Positions 24,103 through 32,317 of a stretch of 64,000 nucleotides of DNA are shown one piece after another. Every line of letters starts with the position of its first letter. Position 1 is the first letter of the stretch. The position numbers and the translations under genes are program-made. Where the stretch lies: the NCBI GenBank assembly GCA_028285495.1, contig JANQPB010000015.1, positions 248,001 through 312,000 of the forward strand, given 5' to 3'. The notes beneath the pieces are model-generated. The model was given only the letters and a program-made list of their open reading frames with translations, did no database searches and was not told where the DNA came from. The DNA is from Acidimicrobiales bacterium. Its GTDB lineage: Bacteria > Actinomycetota > Acidimicrobiia > Acidimicrobiales > SZUA-35.

Positions 24103-26013
24103 ATGACGAGCGCGGGCACGATTGCCAGTGGGGAGACCGACGATGGCGAGCGCCGACTTCCGGCGCCGGCGGTGATGGCCGAGCGGTGTCGACCACCGCT
24201 GCTGACCCTGGCCGCGTTGCTCACGTTCGTGCTGCTGGCATCGGCCTGCGGCTCGGACGGTGACGACGCGACCACCGCCGACGACGTGGCGACCGAGACC
24301 GAGGCCGACGACGAGGCCGAGGCCGAGGCCGACAACGAGACGATCGCGGCCGGCGACGAGGCGGAGGGAGACGTCGACACCGAGGTCGCGGCCTCCGACG
24401 ACGTGGCCGTCCAGGGGGGTGAGTTGGCGCTCGGCATGGAGACCGAGATCGTCGGGATGCGTCCGTGGGACGACGCCTGCGGATCGACCTGCTACAACAT
24501 CTTCGCCGCGCTCTACGACAAGCTGATGGAGTCGACGGCCGACGGCAGCTACGAGGGCTGGCTCCTCGAGTCCATCGAGCCGAACGACGACTTCACCGCC
24601 TGGACCGGCCGACTTCGCCAGGGGATCACCTTCCACAACGGGAAGGAGCTCACCGCCCAGTCGATCGAAGACATGTTCCCCATCCAGCAGGCGGGTTCAC
24701 AGTCGGCCGGACAGATCTCTGCGTCCAACCTGGCGAACGTCGAGGCCACCGGCGACTACGAGGTCACCTGGACGCTGAGCCAGCCGAACTCGGCCTTCCC
24801 CGCCTACCTGTCGCGAGCACAGCTTGGCTTCGTGTTCGATGCCGAGGCGGCTGCCGACGGCGATGCGTTCAACGAGGCCCCGGTCGGCACGGGCCCGTTC
24901 GTGTTCGCAAGTCGCGACATCGACAACGAGACCATCCTGGAGCGGAACGACGACTACTGGATGACCGACCAGAACGGGATCCAACTGCCGTACCTCGACC
25001 GGCTCTCGTTCCGCCCCATCCCCGACGAGATCACACGGCTCGATGCCACACGCTCCGGCACGACCCAGGTCGCCCACACGTTGCGTCAGGGGACGATCCG
25101 CGACGCCCGAGCAGCCCGCGACGAGGGGGCCGACCTCTTCCTCTACGAGTTCCAGGGCAACAACGTCGGTGGCGGGATGTTCAACGTCCTCGTTCCGCCG
25201 TTCGACGACGTCCGGGTCCGTCGGGGCGTCGTGTTGATGTCACCACAGGAGCAGCTGATCGAGGCCCTCGGCGGCCAGGGCATCTCCCTCGAGGGGACCC
25301 AGTGGTTCAGCCCGGACTCGCCGTGGTACTCCGAGGCGGTCGCCGCAACGTATCTCGACTTCGACTTCGATGCGGGCGTGGCCGCTCTGCAGGAGTACAT
25401 CGACGACCCCGAGCGCTCGGACGGCAAGGCGGTCGGCGAGCCGATCGACACCGAGCTGCCGTGCCCACCAGACCCGACCCTGATCGCCTACCAGCAGGTG
25501 TTGGAGCAGACGTGGAGCGCCAGCGGCCTGATCAACGTCGAGCTCACCAACTACGACCAGCAGACCCACATCGACTACGCGCTCGGGGCCGACAACGGCT
25601 TCGTCGGCAACCACACCACCCACTGCTGGCGGTTCGGCACCGACGAGGACCCGTCGACCTTCCTCAACGGGGCCTTCGCCCCGCCCACGGCGGAGATCGC
25701 CGAAGCCGCGGGGTTGGAGGGTGTCGTGTCGCCGATCAACTGGTCCAACTACTTCGACGGCGAGATGTTCGGCGACCTCGTGGCGGCCATCCGCACCACC
25801 GACTTCGACGAGCGACACGCACTGTACGAGGCGGTGATGACCAAGCTCAACGAAGACGCCGTCTTCTGGTACGCCGGGCACACGGCAACCGCCCTCATCG
25901 TCGACTCCTCCATCAAGGGACTCAACTCGTGGTCGCTGCCGAGCGGCACCCTCGGCGTCGGGCACCCGAACGCCGAGGGCCGCTGGGCCCAGGCCTGGAT
26001 CGCACCGTCGTAG
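24103..26013 (+). CDS. ABC-type solute-binding lipoprotein, family 5 (peptide/opine/nickel type)
   Basis: 636 residues. ATG at 24103 after GAGGGGGATC. A hydrophobic segment and lipobox LLASAC at about residue 44-49 predict lipidation; then an acidic linker of about 60 residues rich in Glu/Asp/Ala. The binding domain shows YDKLMESTADGSYEGWLLES, ITFHNGKELTAQSIEDMF and GTGPFVFASRDIDNETILER, all typical of SBP family 5. No permease or ATPase is nearby, so it must work with a distant transporter or act as a receptor. Control by the same palindrome as the catabolic genes suggests that it binds the substrate or an inducer of that pathway. Confidence 0.88.
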   Translation: MTSAGTIASGETDDGERRLPAPAVMAERCRPPLLTLAALLTFVLLASACGSDGDDATTADDVATETEADDEAEAEADNETIAAGDEAEGDVDTEVAASDDVAVQGGELALGMETEIVGMRPWDDACGSTCYNIFAALYDKLMESTADGSYEGWLLESIEPNDDFTAWTGRLRQGITFHNGKELTAQSIEDMFPIQQAGSQSAGQISASNLANVEATGDYEVTWTLSQPNSAFPAYLSRAQLGFVFDAEAAADGDAFNEAPVGTGPFVFASRDIDNETILERNDDYWMTDQNGIQLPYLDRLSFRPIPDEITRLDATRSGTTQVAHTLRQGTIRDARAARDEGADLFLYEFQGNNVGGGMFNVLVPPFDDVRVRRGVVLMSPQEQLIEALGGQGISLEGTQWFSPDSPWYSEAVAATYLDFDFDAGVAALQEYIDDPERSDGKAVGEPIDTELPCPPDPTLIAYQQVLEQTWSASGLINVELTNYDQQTHIDYALGADNGFVGNHTTHCWRFGTDEDPSTFLNGAFAPPTAEIAEAAGLEGVVSPINWSNYFDGEMFGDLVAAIRTTDFDERHALYEAVMTKLNEDAVFWYAGHTATALIVDSSIKGLNSWSLPSGTLGVGHPNAEGRWAQAWIAPS

Positions 26014-26179
26014 CGGGCAGGAGTTACGCCCCGGTCGACGAGCTCGCCGCCACCGGCTCGTCCCGATGGCGCATGCGCTGCGGCCATGCCCGCCCCGCTG
26101 GCGGCGATCCGGCGAGTCTCGCCGTTGGCCAGGCGATGGATCTCATCGAGCGGCGTGGCACGATGGGAAGGTGAACGAC

Positions 26180-26830
26180 GTGACGACGCCAGAATCCCGT
26201 TGGGGCCGCAGAGGCCATCAGGCCAGGAGCGTCGTCACCCAGGACCTCATCCTCGATGCGGCCGAAGAGCTGTTCGGCGAACGCGGCATCGACGCAACCT
26301 CGGTCGTCGACGTCGCCGAGCGGGCGGACCGCTCGATCGGGTCCCTGTACCACCACTTCGACACCAAGGAGCTCCTCGTCCACGCCGTGGTCGATCGCCT
26401 CATCGATGGCATCCAGACCGAGATCGACGACTTCTTCGCACCGAACCGCTGGGAGGGTCGCCCAGCCCTCCACATCGTCCGTGGCTATCTCCGGGGGACG
26501 CTCGGCCTCGACCGCAGCCGGCCTGGTTACAAGCGGATCGGCCGCGAGCTGTCCATGATGGATGCCGAGACGCTCTCCCGCTATCGCGGCCTGCGCCAAC
26601 GGACCGGCGACGGCCTCCGCAGCCTGCTCCTCACCCGAAAGGACGAGTTCGGCCACCCCGATCCGAAGACCGGCGTCCGGCTCGTTGCCGACATGTGCAC
26701 GGCGATGGTGGCCGCCCGGGTCGACCGCGACACCACCCCGACCCAGCTGAGCAGGCTGTCGGACGAGAAGTTCGTCACGGCGATGCTCGAGGCCGTCGCC
26801 GCAATCCTCCAGATCGACCCCGAGGACTGA
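26180..26830 (+). CDS. TetR-family transcriptional regulator
   Basis: 216 residues if started at the GTG at 26180, which has GGGAAGG eight bases upstream; a GTG at 26171 is the alternative. HTH at about 18-62: DLILDAAEELFGERGIDATS then VVDVAERADRSIGSLYHHFD. The ligand domain is not diagnostic. It follows the solute-binding protein after 166 bp of apparently empty DNA and converges with a hydratase gene. It is one of three TetR proteins in the window and a candidate regulator for the YAGAAN-N4-NTTCTR sites. Confidence 0.88.
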   Translation: MTTPESRWGRRGHQARSVVTQDLILDAAEELFGERGIDATSVVDVAERADRSIGSLYHHFDTKELLVHAVVDRLIDGIQTEIDDFFAPNRWEGRPALHIVRGYLRGTLGLDRSRPGYKRIGRELSMMDAETLSRYRGLRQRTGDGLRSLLLTRKDEFGHPDPKTGVRLVADMCTAMVAARVDRDTTPTQLSRLSDEKFVTAMLEAVAAILQIDPED

Positions 26831-26899
26831 CCTCGACCGGTCGTCCGGCCCCGATCCCGCCCGCTGGCCGACCTCGTCGGCACTGGCCTGGGCACTCGC

Positions 26900-27748
26900 T
26901 CATTCGCCGGTGAAGCTCGGCTTGCGCTTCTCGGCGAACGCCCGCCTCGCCTCGGCGGCGTCGTCGGAGTCGTGGAGGATCCCACCGGCGTTCGAGGTCA
27001 TGACCATCGTGGTCTCCAGGCTCGTGTCGACCGCCTCCCGCAGGATCCGCTTGTGGATCCACTGGGGGATCGGGGGCCGATCGATGATCTTCTGGCACAG
27101 CTCCCTGGTCGTGGCCTCCAGCTCGTCGGACGGCACGAGGTGGTTGAGCAGCCCCCACTCGAAGGCCCGCCGGGCGTCGAGCTCACCGGTGTAGGCGAAC
27201 TCGAGGGCTCGGCCGAGCCCGACCATCTTGGGCAGGTAGTAGCAACCCCCGTTCTCGATGATCTGGCCGGCGTGGTGATAGCCGATGAACCGGGTGGTGT
27301 CGCAGCCGACACGGATGTCGCAGTGCAACGCCATGTCCATGCCCGAGCCGACAGCCGGGCCGTTGAGCATGGCGATCGTCGGCTTGCGGATGAGCGAGAT
27401 GTCGCGATGCAGCTTGGTGAAGGCGTGGAAGAAGTACTGCCGTGACCCGTCCGGGCCGGCCTGACTGGTCCTGGCCCCGGCGATCTTGGGCCCGACCTCC
27501 TCCTCGGACAGCACGTTCTTCAGGTCGGCCCCGGCGCAGAAGGCCCGACCGACCCCGGTGAGGACGATGACGCGGATGTCGGGATCGTCGTCGGCGGCCC
27601 GCATGTACTCGCCGACCTTGGCGACCGTGCCAACCGCCTCCGACCGACCGTAGAGCGCATTGAGCGCCTCCGGGCGGTTGAACCGGATCCAGAGGATGCC
27701 TCCGTCCTCCTTGTCGTAGATCAGGTGGTCGACGAGGTCCGGACCCAT
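26900..27748 (-). CDS. Enoyl-CoA hydratase/isomerase family protein
   Basis: 282 residues from the ATG at 27748, with AGGAG at the right distance; the frame upstream contains the operator. Crotonase fold: VGRAFCAGADLKNVLSEEEV and LNGPAVGSGMDMALHCDIRV give the oxyanion hole. The segment at the usual catalytic acids is YHHAGQIIENGGCYYLPKMV, so the second acid is Glu in IENGG. An insertion GPKIAGARTSQAGPDGSRQY separates the oxyanion segments. It belongs to the same regulon as the other island genes through palindrome site 6. Confidence 0.88.
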   Translation of the reverse strand: MGPDLVDHLIYDKEDGGILWIRFNRPEALNALYGRSEAVGTVAKVGEYMRAADDDPDIRVIVLTGVGRAFCAGADLKNVLSEEEVGPKIAGARTSQAGPDGSRQYFFHAFTKLHRDISLIRKPTIAMLNGPAVGSGMDMALHCDIRVGCDTTRFIGYHHAGQIIENGGCYYLPKMVGLGRALEFAYTGELDARRAFEWGLLNHLVPSDELEATTRELCQKIIDRPPIPQWIHKRILREAVDTSLETTMVMTSNAGGILHDSDDAAEARRAFAEKRKPSFTGE

Positions 27749-27792
27749 GGCGTGCTCCTGGTCGTTGGCTCGACCCCGAAGGTAGCTGATGT

Positions 27793-27808
27793 AGAACTCA
27801 GGTTCTAG
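27793..27808. promoter_or_regulatory. YAGAAN-N4-NTTCTR palindrome, site 6
   Basis: TAGAAC-TCAG-GTTCTA, the cleanest copy with perfectly complementary 6-bp arms, 44 bp upstream of the hydratase start at 27748. Confidence 0.7.
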
Positions 27809-27852
27809 AACGCGCTCGGGCGGACCGGCCACCGTCGACGTGTGAGATCGGG

Positions 27853-28479
27853 CTACTCCCCCTCCTCGGGAGGTGGCGCGAGTGCACGTGCCATCAGGTG
27901 TGCGAAGTCGGCGAGATCGGCGAGGAATCGGCTTCGGCTGGTGGCGTTGTCCTTGAGCGCGTGAGGCGTGACCCGCAGGAGATCGACGACCCGGTTGAGC
28001 TTGACCGAGGATGACTCGAGACTGATCTCACCCTGCTCGACGCGCTCGCTGACGAGGGTCCGGAGCTCTCGGGAGAAGGCCTTGCGGGTGCGGGCGATCA
28101 CATCGGCGGTGTTGTCCGTGTAGAAGAGGTCGTCGATGCCGGGCAGCGGGCGGAAGGTGTCGTAGAGGGTCCCGTAGTAGGCGATCAGCACGTCCCGCAG
28201 TACCTCACCGAACGGGGCTCCGGTCTTGGCCGCGAGGTGCGCCCGGTCGAGCGCGACGTCGCACTCTCGCTCGAGCACCGCTCGGAACAGCTGGTCCTTG
28301 TCGGCGTAGCGCGAGTAGAGCGTCGGCCTCGACACGCCGGCGGCGGTGGCGATCTGACTCAGCGAGGTCGCCCTCGGACCGTGCCGACCGAACGACTCGA
28401 GCGCAGCGGCGAGGATGGCTTCTCGGATCGGATCGGCCCCTGCCGAGGCGATCCGGCGCTTGTCGATGTCGCGACCCAT
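27853..28479 (-). CDS. TetR-family transcriptional regulator
   Basis: 208 residues from the ATG at 28479; codons further upstream look non-coding and cover the operator. HTH at about 15-60: AILAAALESFGRHGPRATSL then SQIATAAGVSRPTLYSRYAD. It diverges from the aldo/keto reductase gene, and the 167 bp between them hold TTTACAG/CTGTAAA inverted repeats that differ completely from the island palindrome. It therefore most likely controls the reductase-SDR-SRPBCC group and itself. Confidence 0.9.
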   Translation of the reverse strand: MGRDIDKRRIASAGADPIREAILAAALESFGRHGPRATSLSQIATAAGVSRPTLYSRYADKDQLFRAVLERECDVALDRAHLAAKTGAPFGEVLRDVLIAYYGTLYDTFRPLPGIDDLFYTDNTADVIARTRKAFSRELRTLVSERVEQGEISLESSSVKLNRVVDLLRVTPHALKDNATSRSRFLADLADFAHLMARALAPPPEEGE

Positions 28480-28533
28480 CGCTTCCGGGCTCCGTTGATC
28501 GTCGGCCCCGTCGGGCCGACGACGCCACCCCTC

Positions 28534-28594
28534 TTTACAGTAGGCGACCCGAGCGTAAAGCTGGTAGTCTTTACAGAATCGATCGAACTGTAAA
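28534..28594. promoter_or_regulatory. TTTACAG/CTGTAAA operator array
   Basis: A perfect inverted repeat TTTACAG (28570-28576) N11 CTGTAAA (28588-28594). A second TTTACAG lies at 28534-28540 and GTAAAG at 28555-28560 forms another inverted repeat with CTTTAC at 28569-28574. This looks like a multi-site operator for the divergent TetR regulator. Confidence 0.7.
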
Positions 28595-28646
28595 TCGACG
28601 GTGAGACTCGACACGAGTCGATCGAACCCGACCGAAGGAGTGACGG

Positions 28647-29645
28647 ATGCGCAAGGTGAAGCTCGGCGACCTCGAGGTCTCTGCGATCGGGCTCGGCTGC
28701 ATGACCATGACCGATGCCTACGGGCCCTCCGACCGTGACGAGGCGATCGCCACGCTCCGCCGCGCCGTCGAGCTCGGGGTGACGTTGTTCGACACCGCCA
28801 ACGGGTACGGGCGGGGCGAGAACGAACGGTTGCTCGGTGAGGTGCTCGCCGAGTCCGGTGATGCGGTGACCATTGCCACGAAGTTCGGCTTCGTCGCCGG
28901 AGCCGACGGCCCGCCGACGCTCGACGGGCACCCGGATCGGGTCGAGGATCGCTGCGACGAGTCCCTCGACCGGCTCGGCACCGACTGCATCAGCCTCTAC
29001 TACCTCCATCGACCAGACCCGAACGTCCCCATCGAGGACACCGTCGGCGCGATGGCCCGCCTGGTCGAGAAGGGCAAGGTCCGCTTCCTCGGGCTCTGCG
29101 AGGTTGCGCCCGAGACCCTGCGTCGAGCCAACGCGGTCCACCCGATCACGGCGGTGCAGTCCGAGTTCTCACTGTGGACCCGGGACGCCGAACGAGGCGT
29201 TCTCCAGGCCTGTGAGGAGCTCGGCGTCGGCTTCGTCCCCTTCAGCCCGCTCGGTCGGGCCATGCTGACCGGCACCATCAACGATCCGAGCCAGGTCGAG
29301 GGCGAGAGCGACTTCCGCAAGACCCTTCCCCGCTTCCAGGGCGCACACTTCGACCACAACCGGGCTCTCGTCACCGCCCTCGAGTCCATCGCCGACGACC
29401 ACCGGGTATCGGCCGCCCAGCTCTCGCTCGCCTGGGTGCTGGCCAAGGCCGACTTCATCGCTCCCATCCCGGGCACGAGGCGACGCACGTGGCTCGAGCA
29501 GAACGTTCAGGCCGCGGACATCACCCTCTCCGCCGGGACCGTCTCGGACCTCGACCAGCTCTTCGACCCGACCGCGGTCTCCGGGGGCCGGTACGGCCAA
29601 TCCTGGATGCAGTCGACCGACACCGCGCCAGACGAGCAGAGCTGA
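28647..29645 (+). CDS. Aldo/keto reductase
   Basis: 332 residues with AAGGAG before the ATG. The AKR tetrad can be placed: Asp in TLFDTANGYGRGENE, Tyr in the same segment, Lys in IATKFGFVAG, and His in LYYLHRPDPNVPIED. The C-terminal cofactor part is FIAPIPGTRRRTWLEQNVQA. NADPH-dependent reduction of an aldehyde or ketone is expected. It is the first of three same-strand genes (AKR, SDR, SRPBCC) that face away from the TetR gene. Confidence 0.92.
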   Translation: MRKVKLGDLEVSAIGLGCMTMTDAYGPSDRDEAIATLRRAVELGVTLFDTANGYGRGENERLLGEVLAESGDAVTIATKFGFVAGADGPPTLDGHPDRVEDRCDESLDRLGTDCISLYYLHRPDPNVPIEDTVGAMARLVEKGKVRFLGLCEVAPETLRRANAVHPITAVQSEFSLWTRDAERGVLQACEELGVGFVPFSPLGRAMLTGTINDPSQVEGESDFRKTLPRFQGAHFDHNRALVTALESIADDHRVSAAQLSLAWVLAKADFIAPIPGTRRRTWLEQNVQAADITLSAGTVSDLDQLFDPTAVSGGRYGQSWMQSTDTAPDEQS

Positions 29646-29699
29646 CCAACGGTCCGGCCACTTCACGGACCGGCAAGCACTCGACGAGAGGAGAACACC

Positions 29700-30464
29700 A
29701 TGGCCCACTACGTGGTCACCGGCGGCGCGTCGGGCATCGGTCAGGCCACCACCGAGCGACTACGCAACGACGGCCATGTCGTCACCGTCGTCGACCTCGA
29801 GGTCGGCGACGTCACCGCCGACCTCTCGACGGCACGAGGGAGAGACCACGCCGTCCACCGCATCATCGAGGCGACAGCGAGCGGTCTCGACGGGTTGGTC
29901 ACCTGTGCCGCCGTCCATCCCGACCGAGGCGACGATCAACTCGTCGAGGTGAACCACCGCGGCACACGGCACGTCGTCCAAGGGTTGCAGCCACATCTCA
30001 GCGGTCGGTCCAGCTCCGTTGTGGTGATCGCCTCCCACACGGCCGTCCTCGCCAGCGACCCCGACCTCGCCGAAGCGTTCGCCACCGACGATGCCGGCGC
30101 CATCAGTTCCCGACTCGACGGCAACGGCGTCCGCACCTACGCCAGCATCAAGCGGGGCCACATGCTCTGGGTCCGACGCAATGCGGCGCGATGGGCCGAC
30201 CACGACATCCGACTCAACACCGTCGTGCCCGGCTACATCCAGACGCCGATGACGGCCCACGCCAAACGGAACGCCGCCGACCCCGGGGCGCTCGAAGCCT
30301 TCGCTGCACAGATCCCCATCGGCCGCCGAGCGGGCAATCCGGAAGATGTCGCGAGTGCGATCGCCTTCATGCTCAGCCCCGGCGCCCGCTTCGTCTGCGG
30401 CACCAGCCTGTTCGTCGATGGCGGCCAGGACACCGTCCTCCGCCCGGACCACAACGACTTCTGA
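29700..30464 (+). CDS. Short-chain dehydrogenase/reductase
   Basis: 254 residues, GAGAGGAG before the ATG. The NAD-binding TGGASGIG is at 8-15. The active-site region is altered in spacing: Ser in VVVIASHTAVLAS and Tyr-Lys in RTYASIKRGHMLW. The usual NNAG is replaced by TCAAVHPD, as in 3-alpha-hydroxysteroid dehydrogenase-like SDRs. It ends FVCGTSLFVDGGQDTVL. The substrate is unknown; the position suggests a joint role with the aldo/keto reductase. Confidence 0.85.
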   Translation: MAHYVVTGGASGIGQATTERLRNDGHVVTVVDLEVGDVTADLSTARGRDHAVHRIIEATASGLDGLVTCAAVHPDRGDDQLVEVNHRGTRHVVQGLQPHLSGRSSSVVVIASHTAVLASDPDLAEAFATDDAGAISSRLDGNGVRTYASIKRGHMLWVRRNAARWADHDIRLNTVVPGYIQTPMTAHAKRNAADPGALEAFAAQIPIGRRAGNPEDVASAIAFMLSPGARFVCGTSLFVDGGQDTVLRPDHNDF

Positions 30465-30526
30465 CCCGCCAGCACCGGCCTGTCCTGAGCAGACCACGCA
30501 GGAACCAACCGAGCGACAAAGGATCG

Positions 30527-31048
30527 ATGGACGTGACGACCGACGAACCCAGCCCCGCCTCCGACCCGACGGTGATCGGCAACGTGATCCGATTCGGCGA
30601 CGACCACTACGGGCTCCACACCGAGCTGCTGATCGACGCCCCCGCCAGCAAGGTGTGGGCCGTCCTCACCGACTGGACCGAGCCACTCCCCTGGAGCTCG
30701 AGCTTTCTCGGCATCGTCGGCGAAGCCAAGAACGGCGCCCAGGTCACCGCCCTCTACCACGACGGCGAGGGCGGACGCTTCGAGCTCCCCCGAAACAACC
30801 TCGTCTTCGACGACGGCGTCGAGTTCGGCTGGTCCGAGGAACCACCCCCACCCTTCCAAGGCTTCGTCGACCGCCATCGCTACCGAGTCGAACCGGTCGC
30901 CACCGACCAGACCCGGTTCATCCAGTCCGACAGCTTCCAGGTCGTCGGACCGAACGAGACCTACACCTCCGAGAGCCTCGCCCGCGCCCTGCTCGACATG
31001 TACCTCCGATTCAATGCCGAGCTGAAGTCAGCCGTGTTGAGCACCTGA
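30527..31048 (+). CDS. SRPBCC-family protein
   Basis: 173 residues from the ATG at 30527 with AAAGGATC before it. The START/Bet v1-like fold is seen in HTELLIDAPASKVWAVLTDW, then FLGIVGEAKNGAQVTALYHD and a long amphipathic C-terminal helix ESLARALLDMYLRFNAELKS. Such proteins enclose a hydrophobic ligand and can act as cyclases, dehydratases or carriers. It may bind the hydrophobic substrate of the neighbouring reductases. Confidence 0.82.
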   Translation: MDVTTDEPSPASDPTVIGNVIRFGDDHYGLHTELLIDAPASKVWAVLTDWTEPLPWSSSFLGIVGEAKNGAQVTALYHDGEGGRFELPRNNLVFDDGVEFGWSEEPPPPFQGFVDRHRYRVEPVATDQTRFIQSDSFQVVGPNETYTSESLARALLDMYLRFNAELKSAVLST

Positions 31049-31061
31049 CCGGCGGCGAACG

Positions 31062-31850
31062 TCAGCCGTCCCCACCGGTCTCGGCGCGATCGAGTGCGGT
31101 GAAGTCGACGGGTCGCTTCTCTCTGAACGCAGCAATGGCTTCACGGTTCGCCGGCCCGCCGAGCAGCCCGGCGAGCGCCTCGTTCTCTGCGGCCACTGCC
31201 GCCTTCCGCAACGGCCGCTGCGGACCGACGATCAGGTCCTTGGTCGCGGTGAGCGAATCCAGGGGAAGTGCCGCCAGTGCCCGCGCTCGCTCCATCGTCC
31301 GCGTCAGGACCTCGCCGGTTGGACAGGACTCGATGGCCAACCCCGCATCGACGCACTGCTCGGCCGTCAGCCACTCGCCCGACATGAGGAACCAACACGC
31401 CCGCTGGTGGCCCATCAGGCGAGGGAAGGTGGAGGTGCTGGCGGCTTCGGCGGTCAGGCCCAACGCGGAGAACGGCGCCCGGAGGCGGGCGTCGTCGGCG
31501 ATGACCGCAACGTCGACCAACCCGACGATGGTGGCGCCGATCCCGACACCGAGCCCGTTGATCGCCAGCAGGATCGGCTTCGGGAAGTCGATGAGCGCCT
31601 CGAGCAGACCGTTGAGGCCGTGCCGGGCCCCCGTGCTCGGTTCGCCCATCCTCTTGAGATCGGCACCGGCGCTGAAGGCCCGCCCGGCCCCGGTCAGGAC
31701 CAGCACCCGGACGGTGTCGTCCCCGGTGGCGGCGAGGACTGCGTCGGTCAGGTCGTCGAACAGGGCCGCATTGAACGCGTTGAGCGCATCCGGTCGGTCG
31801 AGTGTCAGCAGGCGGACACCGGCGTCGTCATCGGTTCGGACGGTGGACAT
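31062..31850 (-). CDS. Enoyl-CoA hydratase/isomerase
   Basis: 262 residues from the ATG at 31850 with GAGGAG. Crotonase fold: LTGAGRAFSAGADLKRMGEP and INGLGVGIGATIVGLVDVAV form the oxyanion hole. The usual Glu at the second catalytic position is seen neither in RLRAPFSALGLTAEAASTST nor around it in the standard place, where Ala/Glu are shifted, so it may be an isomerase rather than a hydratase. It converges with the SRPBCC gene. Palindrome site 7 lies 182 bp upstream. Confidence 0.87.
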   Translation of the reverse strand: MSTVRTDDDAGVRLLTLDRPDALNAFNAALFDDLTDAVLAATGDDTVRVLVLTGAGRAFSAGADLKRMGEPSTGARHGLNGLLEALIDFPKPILLAINGLGVGIGATIVGLVDVAVIADDARLRAPFSALGLTAEAASTSTFPRLMGHQRACWFLMSGEWLTAEQCVDAGLAIESCPTGEVLTRTMERARALAALPLDSLTATKDLIVGPQRPLRKAAVAAENEALAGLLGGPANREAIAAFREKRPVDFTALDRAETGGDG

Positions 31851-32032
31851 GGGTACTCCTCTCGTTGCCTCCAGGACATCGGCGAGACCGGCCACTCACG
31901 AGGGCCGTGCGTACCCGTGGGCGCCGACCGTGCCTGGCCGCCGGACGGGGCGACCCCCGCAACCACGAGGGTCGTCGACGTCTCGGGTTGGAGTGCTGAG
32001 CCACCATCGTCGCCCAGCGACGCTACCAGAAA

Positions 32033-32048
32033 CAGAATCTCGTTTCTA
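32033..32048. promoter_or_regulatory. YAGAAN-N4-NTTCTR palindrome, site 7
   Basis: CAGAAT-CTCG-TTTCTA, a perfect fit to the consensus, in the upstream region of the hydratase at 31062-31850. Confidence 0.6.
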
Positions 32049-32264
32049 ATCCACCGATGCCGGCCCAACCCGGCCGAGCGGACGATCGGGCCGCCGTGCG
32101 CGAGATCCCCGGTGCCCAGCTCTCCGATGCCGTCGAGGTCTCGGCGCCCGGTGGCGACCCGTTCGGCCACGGGCTCGGCTACGGCTGGAGATCTACTCAC
32201 TCATCGCCAGGATGTGAACGGTGGCGGTTCGACCCGTCGAGTCCGCCGGGCGCGCCCGGTCTGG

Positions 32265-32299
32265 CCGGTGGGGTGCCGCCAAGGGCGACACCCCACCGG
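32265..32299 (-). terminator. Hairpin downstream of katG
   Basis: CCGGTGGGGTG (32265-32275) pairs perfectly with CACCCCACCGG (32289-32299) around a 13-base loop, beginning 18 bp after the katG stop codon. There is no clear T-run, as is common for terminators in GC-rich actinobacteria. Confidence 0.6.
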
Positions 32300-32317
32300 G
32301 TCGACACCGCGGTTCGG

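Larger units (their letters stand above)
31851..32317. other. 467-bp intergenic region
   Basis: Between the hydratase start and the katG stop. It holds palindrome site 7 (32033-32048) and the katG terminator hairpin (32265-32299). The frames present are Arg/Pro-rich or continue antisense through katG, and I see no supported gene. Confidence 0.65.

Noticed and set aside
15000..32000. Catabolic island as a mobile element
   Set aside because: No integrase, transposase, tRNA or flanking direct repeat was seen, and base composition looks like the rest of the window.
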